Shown here: positions 32,522 through 41,833 of the stretch, in pieces
How the letters are laid out: each line of letters begins with the position of its first letter
How positions within the stretch are numbered: position 1 is the stretch's first letter
NCBI GenBank assembly: GCA_020442465.1
Contig: JAGRJY010000154.1
Coordinates: 1 to 59,767 of the forward strand
Direction: 5' to 3'
Source of the DNA: Lysobacterales bacterium
Lineage (GTDB): Bacteria; Pseudomonadota; Gammaproteobacteria; Xanthomonadales; Xanthomonadaceae
DNA length: 59,767 nucleotides
Notes under the pieces: model-generated
What the model was told of the DNA's origin: nothing
Seen by the model: the letters and a program-made list of their open reading frames with translations, nothing else
Database searches by the model: none
Program-made: the position numbers and the translations under genes

Positions 32522-34237
32522 ATGGCCCGCATCCCCGACGCGTTCATCGACGAACTGCTCGCACGCTCCGACATCGTCGACGTGATCGGAACGCGCGTGC
32601 CGCTGAAGAAAGCCGGCCGCGAATTCCAGGCGCGCTGCCCCTTTCACGACGAGCGCAGCCCGAGTTTCACGGTCAGCCCGACCAAGCAGTTCTACCACTG
32701 CTTCGGTTGCGGTGCGCACGGCAGCGCGATCAAGTTCCTGATGGAGTACGACCGCCTGGAGTTTCTCGATGCGGTCGAGGAGCTGGCCAAACGCGCCGGC
32801 ATGGACGTGCCGCGGGAGACCCGCCAGCAGCACCAGCGCGGTGACTTCGAGAGCCTGTATGCCTGCTGTGACGCCGCAGCGACCTACTTCGGCCAGCAGC
32901 TCGGAGGCAGTCGCAGGGCCAAGGACTACCTGCAACGCCGCGGGGTCAGCAGCGAGGTCGCCCAGCGATTCGGCCTCGGCTACGCCCCCGAAGGCTGGGA
33001 GCACCTGAAAACCGCGCTCGGCAGCGACGAGCGACGCCTGGCGTTGCTGGAGAAAGTCGGCCTGCTCTCGCGCAACGACCAGGGCCGCGTCTACGACAAG
33101 TTCCGCGATCGGCTCATCTTCCCGATTCACGACCGTCGCGGCCGGGTCATCGCGTTCGGTGGCCGGGTGCTGGAGAAAGACGACGGGCCGAAGTACCTCA
33201 ACTCGCCCGAGACACCGCTGTTCCACAAGGGCCGCGAGCTGTATGGCCTGTGGCAGGTGCGTCAGGCGCACAGCCGCATTCCGCGCCTGATCGTGGTCGA
33301 GGGCTACATGGACGTGGTCAGCCTGTTCCAGTTCGGCGTCAATACGGCGGTGGCGACGCTGGGCACGGCGACCACGCCGGACCACGCCGAACTGCTGTTC
33401 CGCAACGCCGCCGACGTGTACTTCTGTTTCGACGGCGATCGCGCCGGCCGCGGTGCGGCCTGGAAGGCGCTGGAGTCGGTGCTGCCGCGCATGCGCGACG
33501 GCCGCCAGGCGTTCTTCCTGTTTCTGCCCGATGGCGAGGATCCCGACTCGCTGGTGCGCGCCGAAGGATCGGCCGGGTTCGACCGCCACCTCGAACAGGC
33601 CGTTCCACTGGGTGAGTATCTGTTCGACGAGGTGGGGCGCGAGTGCGATCTCACCACCATCGGCGGCCGCGCCCGACTGGCGGAACGTGCCCGCCCGCTG
33701 CTCGAACAGATTCCCGATGGAGCGTTTCGCGACCTGATGCACCAGCGTCTGGGCGAACTCAGCGGGCTGCAGGCACGGGTCAGCGCGACGGCCAGTGCGA
33801 CGCCCGCGACGTCGTCACGGCAGCATCCGGCCAAGCGCAGTCTCGTGCGCACGGCGATTGCCCTGCTGCTCACGCAGCCGGAGCTCGCACTGGAAGTGCA
33901 TCCGCCGTTCGGCTTCGCCAGTCTGGATCAGCCTGGCATTCCTCTCCTGCTCGAACTGCTGGACCTGTGTCGATCTCGTCCGGGCATCGTGACGGCCGCC
34001 ATCCTCGAGCATTTCGCCGAGCGCGATGAAGGCAAGGCGCTGCACAAGCTCGCCATGACCGAGTTTCCGGGCGAACCCGATGTCTGGCGCACGGAGTTCG
34101 CCGACGCGATGCAGCAGTTGGACCGCCAGGCGTCGGCACAGGAACTGGCCAACCTCGTGGCACGCAAGTCGAGCGAAGGTCTGGGCCCCGAGGACACCGA
34201 GCGATTGCGCGCGCTGCTGCGCGCCAGGGCGGGCTGA
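32522..34237 (+). CDS. dnaG: DNA primase
   Basis: Synthesises RNA primers for replication. The 571-residue protein has the CHC2 zinc-binding domain (CPFHDERSPSF near 40, then CFGCGAHGSA near 61), the RNA-polymerase/TOPRIM domain with VVEGYMDVVSL near 260 and FCFDGDRAGRGAAW near 302, and a C-terminal helicase-binding domain. It normally follows rpsU directly and precedes rpoD; here an export cassette is upstream and no rpoD follows. Confidence 0.97.
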   Translation: MARIPDAFIDELLARSDIVDVIGTRVPLKKAGREFQARCPFHDERSPSFTVSPTKQFYHCFGCGAHGSAIKFLMEYDRLEFLDAVEELAKRAGMDVPRETRQQHQRGDFESLYACCDAAATYFGQQLGGSRRAKDYLQRRGVSSEVAQRFGLGYAPEGWEHLKTALGSDERRLALLEKVGLLSRNDQGRVYDKFRDRLIFPIHDRRGRVIAFGGRVLEKDDGPKYLNSPETPLFHKGRELYGLWQVRQAHSRIPRLIVVEGYMDVVSLFQFGVNTAVATLGTATTPDHAELLFRNAADVYFCFDGDRAGRGAAWKALESVLPRMRDGRQAFFLFLPDGEDPDSLVRAEGSAGFDRHLEQAVPLGEYLFDEVGRECDLTTIGGRARLAERARPLLEQIPDGAFRDLMHQRLGELSGLQARVSATASATPATSSRQHPAKRSLVRTAIALLLTQPELALEVHPPFGFASLDQPGIPLLLELLDLCRSRPGIVTAAILEHFAERDEGKALHKLAMTEFPGEPDVWRTEFADAMQQLDRQASAQELANLVARKSSEGLGPEDTERLRALLRARAG

Positions 34238-34441
34238 GCCGCATCCGCGCTGCGGCGCGCCGGCGGGCGCGGCGACCTCCGGGGCGCAAGTCAGCATCCG
34301 CCAGGAGCCGGCCCTGCCGCAGCTGCCCGACCCGACGATCCAGGGTATTTCGCGACCGGGTCGGCGCAACGCGCGTCGGGTGGCGGACCGGATTGCGGTA
34401 CCTTTCCGGTGTCTGCCCCGTATCGGCCGAGAGGATCAGCC

Positions 34442-36454
34442 ATGCCCGCCCGGTGTTCCGCGTGCCTGCTCGCCTTGCTCGCCCTGTCGCAGCACCTCGC
34501 GGCGGTGGAACGCCGCGTTGAAGGTCAGCGCATCAGCGAGGACATTCCGGCCGTCGATGCGGCAGTCAAGGCCAGCCTCGACCGCTTTGCCCAGGCGCGC
34601 GGCGCGACCCTGGTGGGCTGGCTGGACGATGGTTCGATGCTGATCACCACGCGCTTCGGCAATACCGAGCAGGTGCACCGCGTCGCAGCGCCGATGGCGG
34701 CCCGCACCCAGCTCACCTTCGAGCGTGAGCCGGTGCGCTACGCGTACACGTCGGAGTTCGCCCCGCGCGACGACTTCCTGTTCCTTCGCGATGTCGGCGG
34801 CTCGGAGTTCTGGCAGCTGTTCCGGCAATCTTCGCGACAAACGAGCGCACGGATGATTTCGCCCGGCGGGCGGTCACGCAACCAGAACCCCCTGTTCTCG
34901 CGCGACGGGCGGAAGATCGCGTTCAGCAGCACCGCGCGCAACGGTTCCGACTCCGACCTCCTGCTGCACGATCTCGACACTGGCTCGACGAAGCCCCTGC
35001 TGGCGGCCGGTGGTGCGTGGTTGCCGCTCGACTTCTCGCCGGATGGCAAGGAACTGCTGGTCCTCCGCTACGTGTCGATCAACGAGACCTATCCGGGCAC
35101 GGTGAACCTGGACAGCGGCGAGCTGCGCATGTTTCCGGTCGACGGCGAACGCGCTGCGATCACCGCGATGCGCTTCGCTCCGGACGGGCACAGCGTGTTC
35201 TACATCTCGGACGAGCTCAGTCCGTTTCGCACCCTGCGCCAGCACGATCTGCGCAGCGGCAGGATCCACGTACTGAGCGCCGACCAGCCGTGGGATGTCA
35301 GTGGTTTCGCACTCAGCCGCGACGGACGGCGGGTCGCCTACGCGACGAACGAGGACGGTTTTGGCCGGCTGTTCGTGCGTGACTTGCCGTCGAGACGTCT
35401 GCTGCGCGTGCCCGACGTGCCGCGCGGCGTGATCGGCGCAATGGCCTACAGCCATGACAGCACGCAGCTGGCGGTCAGCGTCAGCGGAGCGACCGCTCCG
35501 AGCGACGTGTTCACCCTCGACCGCCGAAGCAAGGCCTGGACTCGCTGGACGCACAGCGAGTCGGGGCCCGTCGACACCCGGAACATGATCGAGCCCACCC
35601 TGGTGCGATTCCCCACCTTCGACGAAGTCGATGGCGCACCGCGGCGGATTCCGGCGTTCTACTACCGACCGCGCGGCAACGGCCCCTTCCCAGTCGTGAT
35701 CAGCATCCACGGCGGCCCCGAGTCGCAGGCGCTGCCCCAGTACTCCGCCCAGTTCCAGTTCATGCTGCAGGAACTCGGCATCGCCGTGCTGGTACCCAAC
35801 GTGCGCGGATCGGCGGGCTATGGCAAGGACTATCTCAAGCTCGACAACGGACTGCGCCGAAAAGACTCGGTCCGCGACATCGGTGCCCTGCTCGACTGGA
35901 TCGCAGCGCAGGGCGATCTCGATACCGGGCGGGTCGGTGTCATGGGTGGCAGCTACGGCGGCTACATGGTGCTGGCCAGCATGGTCGACTACCCCGACCG
36001 CATCGCGGCCGGCATCGACGTGGTCGGCATTTCCGACTTCTCGACCTTTCTGCAGAACACCCAGATCTATCGGCAGGACCTGCGCCGCGCGGAATATGGC
36101 GATGAGCGCGACCCCGAGGTGCGCGCCTTCTTCGAGCAGATCTCGCCGCTCCGGCACGCCGGGCGCATCGCCAGCCCACTGATGGTGGCGCAGGGCCGCA
36201 ATGATCCTCGTGTGCCGCTGAGCGAATCGGAACAGATCGTGGCCGCCGTACGCGCGCGCGGCCAACCGGTGTGGTACCTGGAGTTTGCCGACGAAGGGCA
36301 CGGATTCGCCAAGAAGGCGAACCGGGACCACTTCGATGCCGTGGCCGCGATGTTCTGGAAGCGCTTCTTGCTCGGTTCTCCGGCACCGTCCCCGGCTGCC
36401 GCAAACGCGCCCGACGAGGCCTTCGTGCGCCCCGCGGAGGCCGATGCGCCGTAG
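34442..36454 (+). CDS. S9 family (prolyl oligopeptidase-type) serine peptidase, exported
   Basis: A 670-residue peptidase. It has a signal peptide (about residues 1-21), a beta-propeller of WD40-like TolB repeats (to about 400: FSPDGKELLV, RFAPDGHSVFYI, LSRDGRRVAYAT), then an alpha/beta hydrolase domain. The catalytic triad is Ser504 in GGSYGG, Asp588 in RNDPRVP and His620 in EGHGF. The ATG at 34442 is preferred to one at 34409 because it starts a clean signal peptide. It probably trims peptides in the periplasm. Confidence 0.93.
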   Translation: MPARCSACLLALLALSQHLAAVERRVEGQRISEDIPAVDAAVKASLDRFAQARGATLVGWLDDGSMLITTRFGNTEQVHRVAAPMAARTQLTFEREPVRYAYTSEFAPRDDFLFLRDVGGSEFWQLFRQSSRQTSARMISPGGRSRNQNPLFSRDGRKIAFSSTARNGSDSDLLLHDLDTGSTKPLLAAGGAWLPLDFSPDGKELLVLRYVSINETYPGTVNLDSGELRMFPVDGERAAITAMRFAPDGHSVFYISDELSPFRTLRQHDLRSGRIHVLSADQPWDVSGFALSRDGRRVAYATNEDGFGRLFVRDLPSRRLLRVPDVPRGVIGAMAYSHDSTQLAVSVSGATAPSDVFTLDRRSKAWTRWTHSESGPVDTRNMIEPTLVRFPTFDEVDGAPRRIPAFYYRPRGNGPFPVVISIHGGPESQALPQYSAQFQFMLQELGIAVLVPNVRGSAGYGKDYLKLDNGLRRKDSVRDIGALLDWIAAQGDLDTGRVGVMGGSYGGYMVLASMVDYPDRIAAGIDVVGISDFSTFLQNTQIYRQDLRRAEYGDERDPEVRAFFEQISPLRHAGRIASPLMVAQGRNDPRVPLSESEQIVAAVRARGQPVWYLEFADEGHGFAKKANRDHFDAVAAMFWKRFLLGSPAPSPAAANAPDEAFVRPAEADAP

Positions 36455-36792
36455 CGGTCACCGGCCGCACGGCGGTGTGCATGCTCGGGCTGAAGTCGTG
36501 CGAGCCCGATGGGGACTGCCGGACTCTCGGCGCAACGCGATGTCGATGGCGTCAGTGGGGTCCCAAGCCAGGAACTGGGCCACTCAAGTCGCCGTCGAAG
36601 CCAGTGCGCGTAGCAACCCATCCCGACCGGCGGAGTGCACCCTGCGCGGCAAGCGGGAAACGCGACCGGTGACCGACACGCCGTGCGCACGGATCAAGCC
36701 CCTGCGCAAAAAGAAAACGCCCGCGGAGCAACCCGCGGGCGTTTCGGTTTCAGCTCGCACGCCGGAGTCCGGCACGCGATGAGCCGTCAGGC
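36455..36792. other. Intergenic stretch, no gene seen apart from a terminator
   Basis: About 340 bp between the S9 peptidase and the IPTL-CTERM-like gene. Short frames cross it, but none has a ribosome binding site or recognisable product. It contains the hairpin terminator listed next. Confidence 0.5.
36704..36744 (-). terminator. Terminator of the IPTL-CTERM-like gene (possibly bidirectional)
   Basis: Perfect 12-bp stem AAACGCCCGCGG / CCGCGGGCGTTT with a 6-nt loop. On the minus strand it is followed by TTCTTTTTG, a good U-tract; on the plus strand by CGGTTT, so it may also stop the S9 transcript. Confidence 0.88.
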
Positions 36793-37785
36793 TCAGGCGT
36801 TGCGGCGCACCAGCACGAGGCCTGCCACCAGACCGAGCACGCCGATCAGCGCGGCGAGCGCCCAGTTGCTGTTGGTCGGGACGCTGACGAAGATCGAGCC
36901 TGCCAGGCTGGCGGTGATGTCGGCGCCGCCGGCGTTCACCGTGAAGGTGCCGGAGAAATTGCCCACCGCATTGCCGGTGAAAGCCACTTCGAACGTGCAG
37001 GAAGACATCGCCGCCAGATCGAAGGGAGCCGCCGGGCAGGTGCCGCCCACCAGTGCAAACGGTCCGGTGATCACCGGAGCCAGCACGGTACCGGCAGCGT
37101 CGCCGTTGTTGGTGATGGTGATGAACTGGTTCGGCACGGTGCCACCCGAAGCGGTCGAACCGAAGCCGATGTTCGGAATGTCGAAGCTGATGTCCGGCGA
37201 ACCGAGCGTGCAGTTCATGCAGCCGATGGTGACCGAACTCGGCGCGGTGAACTCGCCATCCGGGTTCACGCCATCGAGAAAGCCTTCACAGAAGCTCAGG
37301 CGAAGCATGCCGTCGCTCAGCACCATGTTCGGGATACCGTTGTCCGACAGGTCGACCAGACCACCTGACGCATACGCGGTCGGGCCGCCCGAGCTGTCAT
37401 CGGTGCCCGGGGCCAGAGTCAGGTAGAGCCCGTCGGCGTTGTAGAAACCGACCGTCGCTTCGCTGCGCCAGCTGGCGCCGAACGCAGTCACGAGCGTGTC
37501 CCAACCCACTGCAGTGACCTCAGCGCCCGCGCCGAGGTCGAACGTCAGCACGGGCTGGCCCGCTGGCGGTTCCTCGTTGAACGCCGGGCAGGCGACAAAG
37601 GTCTGCTGGCCGCCGATATCGATATCGAACTGGTCGGTGGTGGCACCGTCGGGAGAAGGTCCAACCGTGCCGAAAAGGTGTGAGTCGAGCGTCCGACTCG
37701 GACCGTCGCCCTTGGCTGCGAAGGCTGCACCGCTCAAAAACACGGTGGAGGCGAGCGTTGCGGCGATCAATGTTCTGAGTAGCAT
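36793..37785 (-). CDS. Secreted protein with HYDIN-like domain and IPTL-CTERM-like tail
   Basis: A 330-residue exported protein. It has a signal peptide (cleavage near AFA|AK, residue 23), an N-terminal domain of unknown type (about 25-210), and an ASPM/SPD-2/Hydin-like Ig domain around 215-295 (NQFITITNNGDAAGTV; CTFEVAFTGNAVGNFSG). The C-terminal sorting signal is VPTNSNWAL, a hydrophobic helix and RRNA. The tail is a variant of the IPTL-CTERM (IPTLSEWG) signal used in several Xanthomonadales and betaproteobacteria. The ribosome binding site is AGGGGAA. It is likely surface- or envelope-retained; function unknown. Confidence 0.85.
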   Translation of the reverse strand: MLLRTLIAATLASTVFLSGAAFAAKGDGPSRTLDSHLFGTVGPSPDGATTDQFDIDIGGQQTFVACPAFNEEPPAGQPVLTFDLGAGAEVTAVGWDTLVTAFGASWRSEATVGFYNADGLYLTLAPGTDDSSGGPTAYASGGLVDLSDNGIPNMVLSDGMLRLSFCEGFLDGVNPDGEFTAPSSVTIGCMNCTLGSPDISFDIPNIGFGSTASGGTVPNQFITITNNGDAAGTVLAPVITGPFALVGGTCPAAPFDLAAMSSCTFEVAFTGNAVGNFSGTFTVNAGGADITASLAGSIFVSVPTNSNWALAALIGVLGLVAGLVLVRRNA

Positions 37786-38106
37786 CCGGAGTTCCCCTTG
37801 AGTTTTTCGTAGGCAAGTAGCTTGGAATCGAGCCCGAGCTTCGACCGGCCCGGGTCATGAAATGACCAAGCCCTTCTTCACTGCATTGACTCACTCGAAC
37901 GGAATGATGTCGGTCACATGTAGGCGCCCGACCACGGAAGGACCGTTCAAGCTGGGTTCACACGCTAACGTCGGGGAGCACTTACGTCAAGGCTGGAGGC
38001 CTGCCGGACAGTCGTCAAACGTGCCGCAGGTGCCGCTGCGCGAGCCGCAGAAGCGCTGCAGCGCTCTCTCCGGGGGTCAGCCGGGAGACGATCGAGGGTG
38101 GACTGG
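37786..38106. other. Intergenic region between ctaB and the IPTL-CTERM-like gene
   Basis: About 320 bp without a gene. It must carry the promoter of the IPTL-CTERM-like gene, since AT-richer sequence lies around 37800-37920. A small palindrome GGTCAT-GAA-ATGACC is at 37853-37867. No convincing -35/-10 pair could be assigned. Confidence 0.5.
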
Positions 38107-39000
38107 CTAGCCCAGCCGGTGCGTCAGGGCCAGGAACGGCGCGAAGTAGTGGTCGAACAGCAGAAAAGCGAACAGCGCCATCAGGTAGACGATGGAGTAG
38201 TTGAACACGTCCATGGCGAAGCGCTCGCCAGGCGGGTTCATCAGCCGGACCGCGTAGTAGAGGAATCCCGCACCGAGGACCAGGGCGCCGCCCAGATAGA
38301 ACAACCCGCTCATGCCGGTCAGCCAGGGCAATACCGTCACCACCACGAGGAGGATGGTGTACAGCAGCACGTGCCAGCGGGTGTACTCGACGCCGTGGGT
38401 GACCGGGAGCATGGGCACCTGGGCGCGGGAGTAGTCTTCGCGCCGGTAGATCGCCAGGGCCCAGAAATGCGGCGGGGTCCAGACGAAGATGATCAGCACC
38501 AGCAGCAGGGCGTGGGCGTGCAATTCTCCTGTGACCGCGGCCCAGCCCAGCGCGGGTGGCGCGGCGCCAGCGAGGCCGCCGACCACGATGTTCTGCGGCG
38601 TGGCCCGTTTCAGGTAGCCGGTGTAGATGATGGCGTAGCCGATCAGCGAGGCGAAGGTCAGCCACGCGGTGAGCGCATTCACCAGCCACACCAACAAGAC
38701 CATGGACACCACGCCCAGCAGCAGGGCGAAGACCAGCACCTGGACAGGTCGCAGCTGTCCCGTCGCCAGTGGACGATGCTGGGTGCGCGCCATCAGACGA
38801 TCGATGCGCTGATCGATCAGATGGTTGATCGCCGCCGCCGACGCAGCGGCCAGCCAGATGCCCAGTGAGCCGAACACGGCTTCACGCCAGGGTGGCAATC
38901 CCGGCACGGCCAGCAGCATGCCCACCACGGCGGTGAACACGATCAGGGCGACCACGCGGGGTTTGGTCAAGGCCCAGTACTGGCTCCATGCCACGCTCAT
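38107..39000 (-). CDS. ctaB: Protoheme IX farnesyltransferase (heme O synthase)
   Basis: Attaches a farnesyl group to protoheme, making heme O, the precursor of heme A for the aa3 oxidase. The 297-residue UbiA-type protein has about nine helices. The prenyl-diphosphate binding motif is [18 protein letters not shown] (about 57-74), with the second Asp-rich loop [14 protein letters not shown] near 184-197. It lies 4 bp downstream of ctaA, so the two heme A synthesis genes are cotranscribed. A senC/sco1 gene often follows it in Pseudomonas and is absent here. Confidence 0.96.
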   Translation of the reverse strand: MSVAWSQYWALTKPRVVALIVFTAVVGMLLAVPGLPPWREAVFGSLGIWLAAASAAAINHLIDQRIDRLMARTQHRPLATGQLRPVQVLVFALLLGVVSMVLLVWLVNALTAWLTFASLIGYAIIYTGYLKRATPQNIVVGGLAGAAPPALGWAAVTGELHAHALLLVLIIFVWTPPHFWALAIYRREDYSRAQVPMLPVTHGVEYTRWHVLLYTILLVVVTVLPWLTGMSGLFYLGGALVLGAGFLYYAVRLMNPPGERFAMDVFNYSIVYLMALFAFLLFDHYFAPFLALTHRLG

Positions 39001-39004
39001 TGCA

Positions 39005-40177
39005 TCATCCGGATTGGCTGGACGCCACGAAGGCGGGGAGTCGAAGTCGAGCCAGAAGGCTGATCAGAACCGCCAGCAGCAGCAGGCCACCACCGAGATG
39101 CGCCGTCGCTACCCACAGCGGCAGGCCCAGCAGCACGTTGGCAATGCCGAGGCTGATCTGGGCGACCAGTCCTGTGGCCAGCAACCCTGCCCAGAGGCCC
39201 AGGCCCGGCGAGCGGGCCAGGCGCCACGCGAGCACCGCCAGATGTCCGGCAACCAGCCAGGCGAACCAGCGATGCGTCCACTGGATCGCCGCCCTGGCGG
39301 CTCCATCCAGCACACCCCCTTCATAGTCGACGCCGATGCCGCGCCACAGCACGAAGGCTTCGCGGAAGTTCATCTCCGGCACCCAGGCGCCCAGGCACTT
39401 GGGATAGTCCACCCCGCAGGCCAGCGCAGCGTAGTTCGAACTGGTCCAACCGCCGAGGGCAATCTGCACCGCCAGCAGAGCGAGCCCGACCACGGTCAGG
39501 CGTCGAAGTCGATCGGCATCGCCCGAGCTGAGCGCGCGACCGGGGGTCGCTTTCCAGGCCATGTACAGCAGCAGCGAAAAAGTCGTCAGGCCGCCCAGGA
39601 GATGGCCCATCACGACGATCGGCTTGAGCAACCAGCTCACCGTCCACAAGCCAAGCGTGGCCTGGAACACGATCATCGCGAGCGTCAGCGTCGCCAGCCG
39701 GGCAAAGTCCTGGTTGTTCCAGCGCAGCGCAGTCGTCAGCAGCGCAAGTTCGCCGCCTAGGGTCAACGCGGCAGACCAGACGTGTGCACCGCGCATGTAC
39801 AGCGGAATGGCCACAGCAATCGCCGCCACCGGCACGAGCACCTGCAGCAGGCCTGCGGGTCGGGTCCGGGCGGCCAGCAGCGCCAGCGAAAGCACGAGCA
39901 GCCCGAGCCCCGCGGCGATGTGGCGATGAAACTGCTCGCGCCAGGCCTTGTGGGTTTCGACCGCGCGGTCCGGGAAGGCCTCGTTCGCAGCGTCGATCTC
40001 GTGCCCATGGACGGGCCAGGCGGCCTTGCCGTAGCAGGTAGGCCAGTCCGGACACGACAGCCCTGCGTTGGACAAGCGCACGAATCCACCGAACACGATG
40101 ACCACCGCGGCGAGCAGCACGGCGGCCCAGGCGACGCGTACGAAGTGGCGATGCGGGGGGTGCCAGGTCAAACCCAT
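39005..40177 (-). CDS. ctaA: Heme A synthase (CtaA/COX15)
   Basis: Oxidises heme O to heme A. The 390-residue protein has eight helices in two four-helix bundles with conserved histidines ([12 protein letters not shown] near 90-101; QWTHRWFAW near 300) and [21 protein letters not shown] near 30-50 (in parts). The start is uncertain: the ATG at 40177 has AGGAG but only two bases away, and an in-frame GTG at 40201 overlaps the upstream stop region. It is coupled to the preceding Sco-like gene and to ctaB. Confidence 0.94.
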   Translation of the reverse strand: MGLTWHPPHRHFVRVAWAAVLLAAVVIVFGGFVRLSNAGLSCPDWPTCYGKAAWPVHGHEIDAANEAFPDRAVETHKAWREQFHRHIAAGLGLLVLSLALLAARTRPAGLLQVLVPVAAIAVAIPLYMRGAHVWSAALTLGGELALLTTALRWNNQDFARLATLTLAMIVFQATLGLWTVSWLLKPIVVMGHLLGGLTTFSLLLYMAWKATPGRALSSGDADRLRRLTVVGLALLAVQIALGGWTSSNYAALACGVDYPKCLGAWVPEMNFREAFVLWRGIGVDYEGGVLDGAARAAIQWTHRWFAWLVAGHLAVLAWRLARSPGLGLWAGLLATGLVAQISLGIANVLLGLPLWVATAHLGGGLLLLAVLISLLARLRLPAFVASSQSG

Positions 40178-40202
40178 TGCTCCTGTCGGTCGACGGCGCA
40201 CA

Positions 40203-40742
40203 TTACTTGATCAATCGGCCGAGATCGCGACGCAGGCCGCGCGGATCGAAGCCGGCAGGATAATGCAGCACCAGGTAGCCGTGCGGATCGACGAGCCAGA
40301 CCTCGGGCGCGCTGGGCGCGGCGGTCCATGCGTCCGGACGCGGACCGTCCAGCACAAGAGCGGAAAAAGGCGAGTCTTCCGTGCTGTCGATCTGCCAGAA
40401 CGAGATGCGCGACTGGTGACGTCCCATGCTGACGCCCACGTTGCGCACCAGTTCGAGCGTCGCGGTGCAGTCCGCGTTGCAGGGGCTCGGGAGTCTGAGC
40501 AACAACGACCAGTGCTGCTCGGTGTTCTCGAACGACCAAGCTGACCCGTCGTCGGCACGCCGGGCCGACACCTCATGCATCGACACCGGTGGCTGGATGA
40601 GCTCGCCGACATTCCGCGTGCTGGTGGGCTGCCATCCGCCAAAACGCATGACCACCGCCGCGAGGAACGGGCTGAGAAAGGCCGTGGCCAGCAGCAGGAG
40701 GGGCCAGGCGCTGCGCTTCGGCACGGGGGTCTGCTCACTCAT
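40203..40742 (-). CDS. Cytochrome oxidase-associated membrane protein, Sco-like fold with CxxxC
   Basis: A 179-residue protein with one N-terminal helix (about 11-33) and a periplasmic domain holding PCNADCTATLELV. This CxxxC is at the place where Sco copper chaperones have CPxxC, and VWLVDPHGYLVLHYPAGFDP resembles the thioredoxin-fold end of Sco. A gene of similar position and size is found between surf1 and ctaA in Pseudomonas. A copper delivery role is inferred. The ATG at 40742 overlaps the surf1 stop by 8 bp. Confidence 0.72.
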   Translation of the reverse strand: MSEQTPVPKRSAWPLLLLATAFLSPFLAAVVMRFGGWQPTSTRNVGELIQPPVSMHEVSARRADDGSAWSFENTEQHWSLLLRLPSPCNADCTATLELVRNVGVSMGRHQSRISFWQIDSTEDSPFSALVLDGPRPDAWTAAPSAPEVWLVDPHGYLVLHYPAGFDPRGLRRDLGRLIK

Positions 40743-41460
40743 TCGGGGTGGTACTCCCTGCACGATGTTTCCAGGACAACACGACGACGATCACGACCAG
40801 CGCAACGGCGAATCCGAACCACTGCAGTGCATAGCCGTAGTGCTGGTCGGGCGGAAGCGTGTTCGGCAAGGGCGCGAGCTCGCGGACGAAACCGTACGGC
40901 GACTCCGGACCGACCCTGAGCACGCCGGCAGCCAGCGACAGTCCGGCCCAGCTCGCCAGCTCGCCACGATCGAGATAGGTCAGCAGAACCGGTTCGCGAC
41001 GACGCGCCGGATCAAGCGGGTTCGGGCCGAGGGCAATGCCCTGTCCCGGCCAGTCGACCCACAGCCCGAGCACAGGCACGGAAGCGGGCGGTGGATCAAG
41101 CGATGGCAGCTGGTCGCGTGACGGCCAGGGCACCCAGCCGAAGTCGGCGAGCACGCGCACGCCCTCTGCAGACCGCAGGATGCGGTAGGCCTTCACGCCC
41201 ACCTCAGCGCCACGGCGCTGGTTGTCGAGCAGGATCCACCCCGCCCCTTCATCGGGCACGAAGGTGTCGGCAATCGTTCGCGGTGTGCTTCCGCGCAGTG
41301 CCGCGGCCATTTCGACCGGCGGCGCCGCCAGCGCTGCCTGCCAGGCGTCGATCCATTGCTGCTTCTGCTCGCCCCGACCGTACTGCCAGGCGGACAGCGA
41401 GAGAAAGATCGCGACCAGCAGTGCCGCGGCGGCCAGATAGCCGAGTCGCGAGGCGCTCAC
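40735..41460 (-). CDS. SURF1 family cytochrome oxidase assembly protein
   Basis: A 241-residue SURF1 protein with two membrane helices at its ends (about 7-25 and 208-228), the N-terminal WQYGRGEQKQQWIDAW, then DNQRRGAEVGVKAYRIL and ADFGWVP in the periplasmic domain. It helps insert heme A into subunit I. The start is GTG. It is divergent from the small DUF2909 gene and heads the surf1/Sco-like/ctaA/ctaB run. Confidence 0.93.
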   Translation of the reverse strand: MSASRLGYLAAAALLVAIFLSLSAWQYGRGEQKQQWIDAWQAALAAPPVEMAAALRGSTPRTIADTFVPDEGAGWILLDNQRRGAEVGVKAYRILRSAEGVRVLADFGWVPWPSRDQLPSLDPPPASVPVLGLWVDWPGQGIALGPNPLDPARRREPVLLTYLDRGELASWAGLSLAAGVLRVGPESPYGFVRELAPLPNTLPPDQHYGYALQWFGFAVALVVIVVVLSWKHRAGSTTPNE

Positions 41461-41513
41461 GTCGTCGACATCCGAGCGTTCATAATGGTGTCGATCACGC
41501 CGCCTGGTTGTCC

Positions 41514-41714
41514 ATGAAGACTCTCATCGTTGTCGCGTTTCTCGTCGTCATCCTCTACAACCTTGGCGCTGGCCTGTACTACATGCTGGTGGACAAGGGC
41601 ACGACCGATCGGACGGTGAACGCCCTGACCCGGCGAATCGGCCTGTCGGTCGCGCTGATCCTGCTGGTCATCCTCGGCATCGCCACCGGCATCATCGAAC
41701 CGCACGGCATCTAG
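41514..41714 (+). CDS. Twin-transmembrane protein, DUF2909
   Basis: A 66-residue protein with two hydrophobic helices (about 4-24 and 43-60) around a short polar loop. This is the DUF2909 layout often found beside surf1 in gammaproteobacteria. Here it lies on the opposite strand to the oxidase genes, between surf1 and ctaE. A CATAAT box at 41481-41486 could serve as its -10 element. The function is unknown; a link to oxidase assembly is inferred from position. Confidence 0.85.
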   Translation: MKTLIVVAFLVVILYNLGAGLYYMLVDKGTTDRTVNALTRRIGLSVALILLVILGIATGIIEPHGI

Positions 41715-41833
41715 GCGGCCGCGACCGCAGCCAAGCGCCCCGCAGCGGACAAGCGGCGAAAACGCATCGGGCCGGTCTCCCGGCCCGAACAACGCGGAGG
41801 CATCCGCGATGGAGCGCGACGTCGCGCGCTGCG

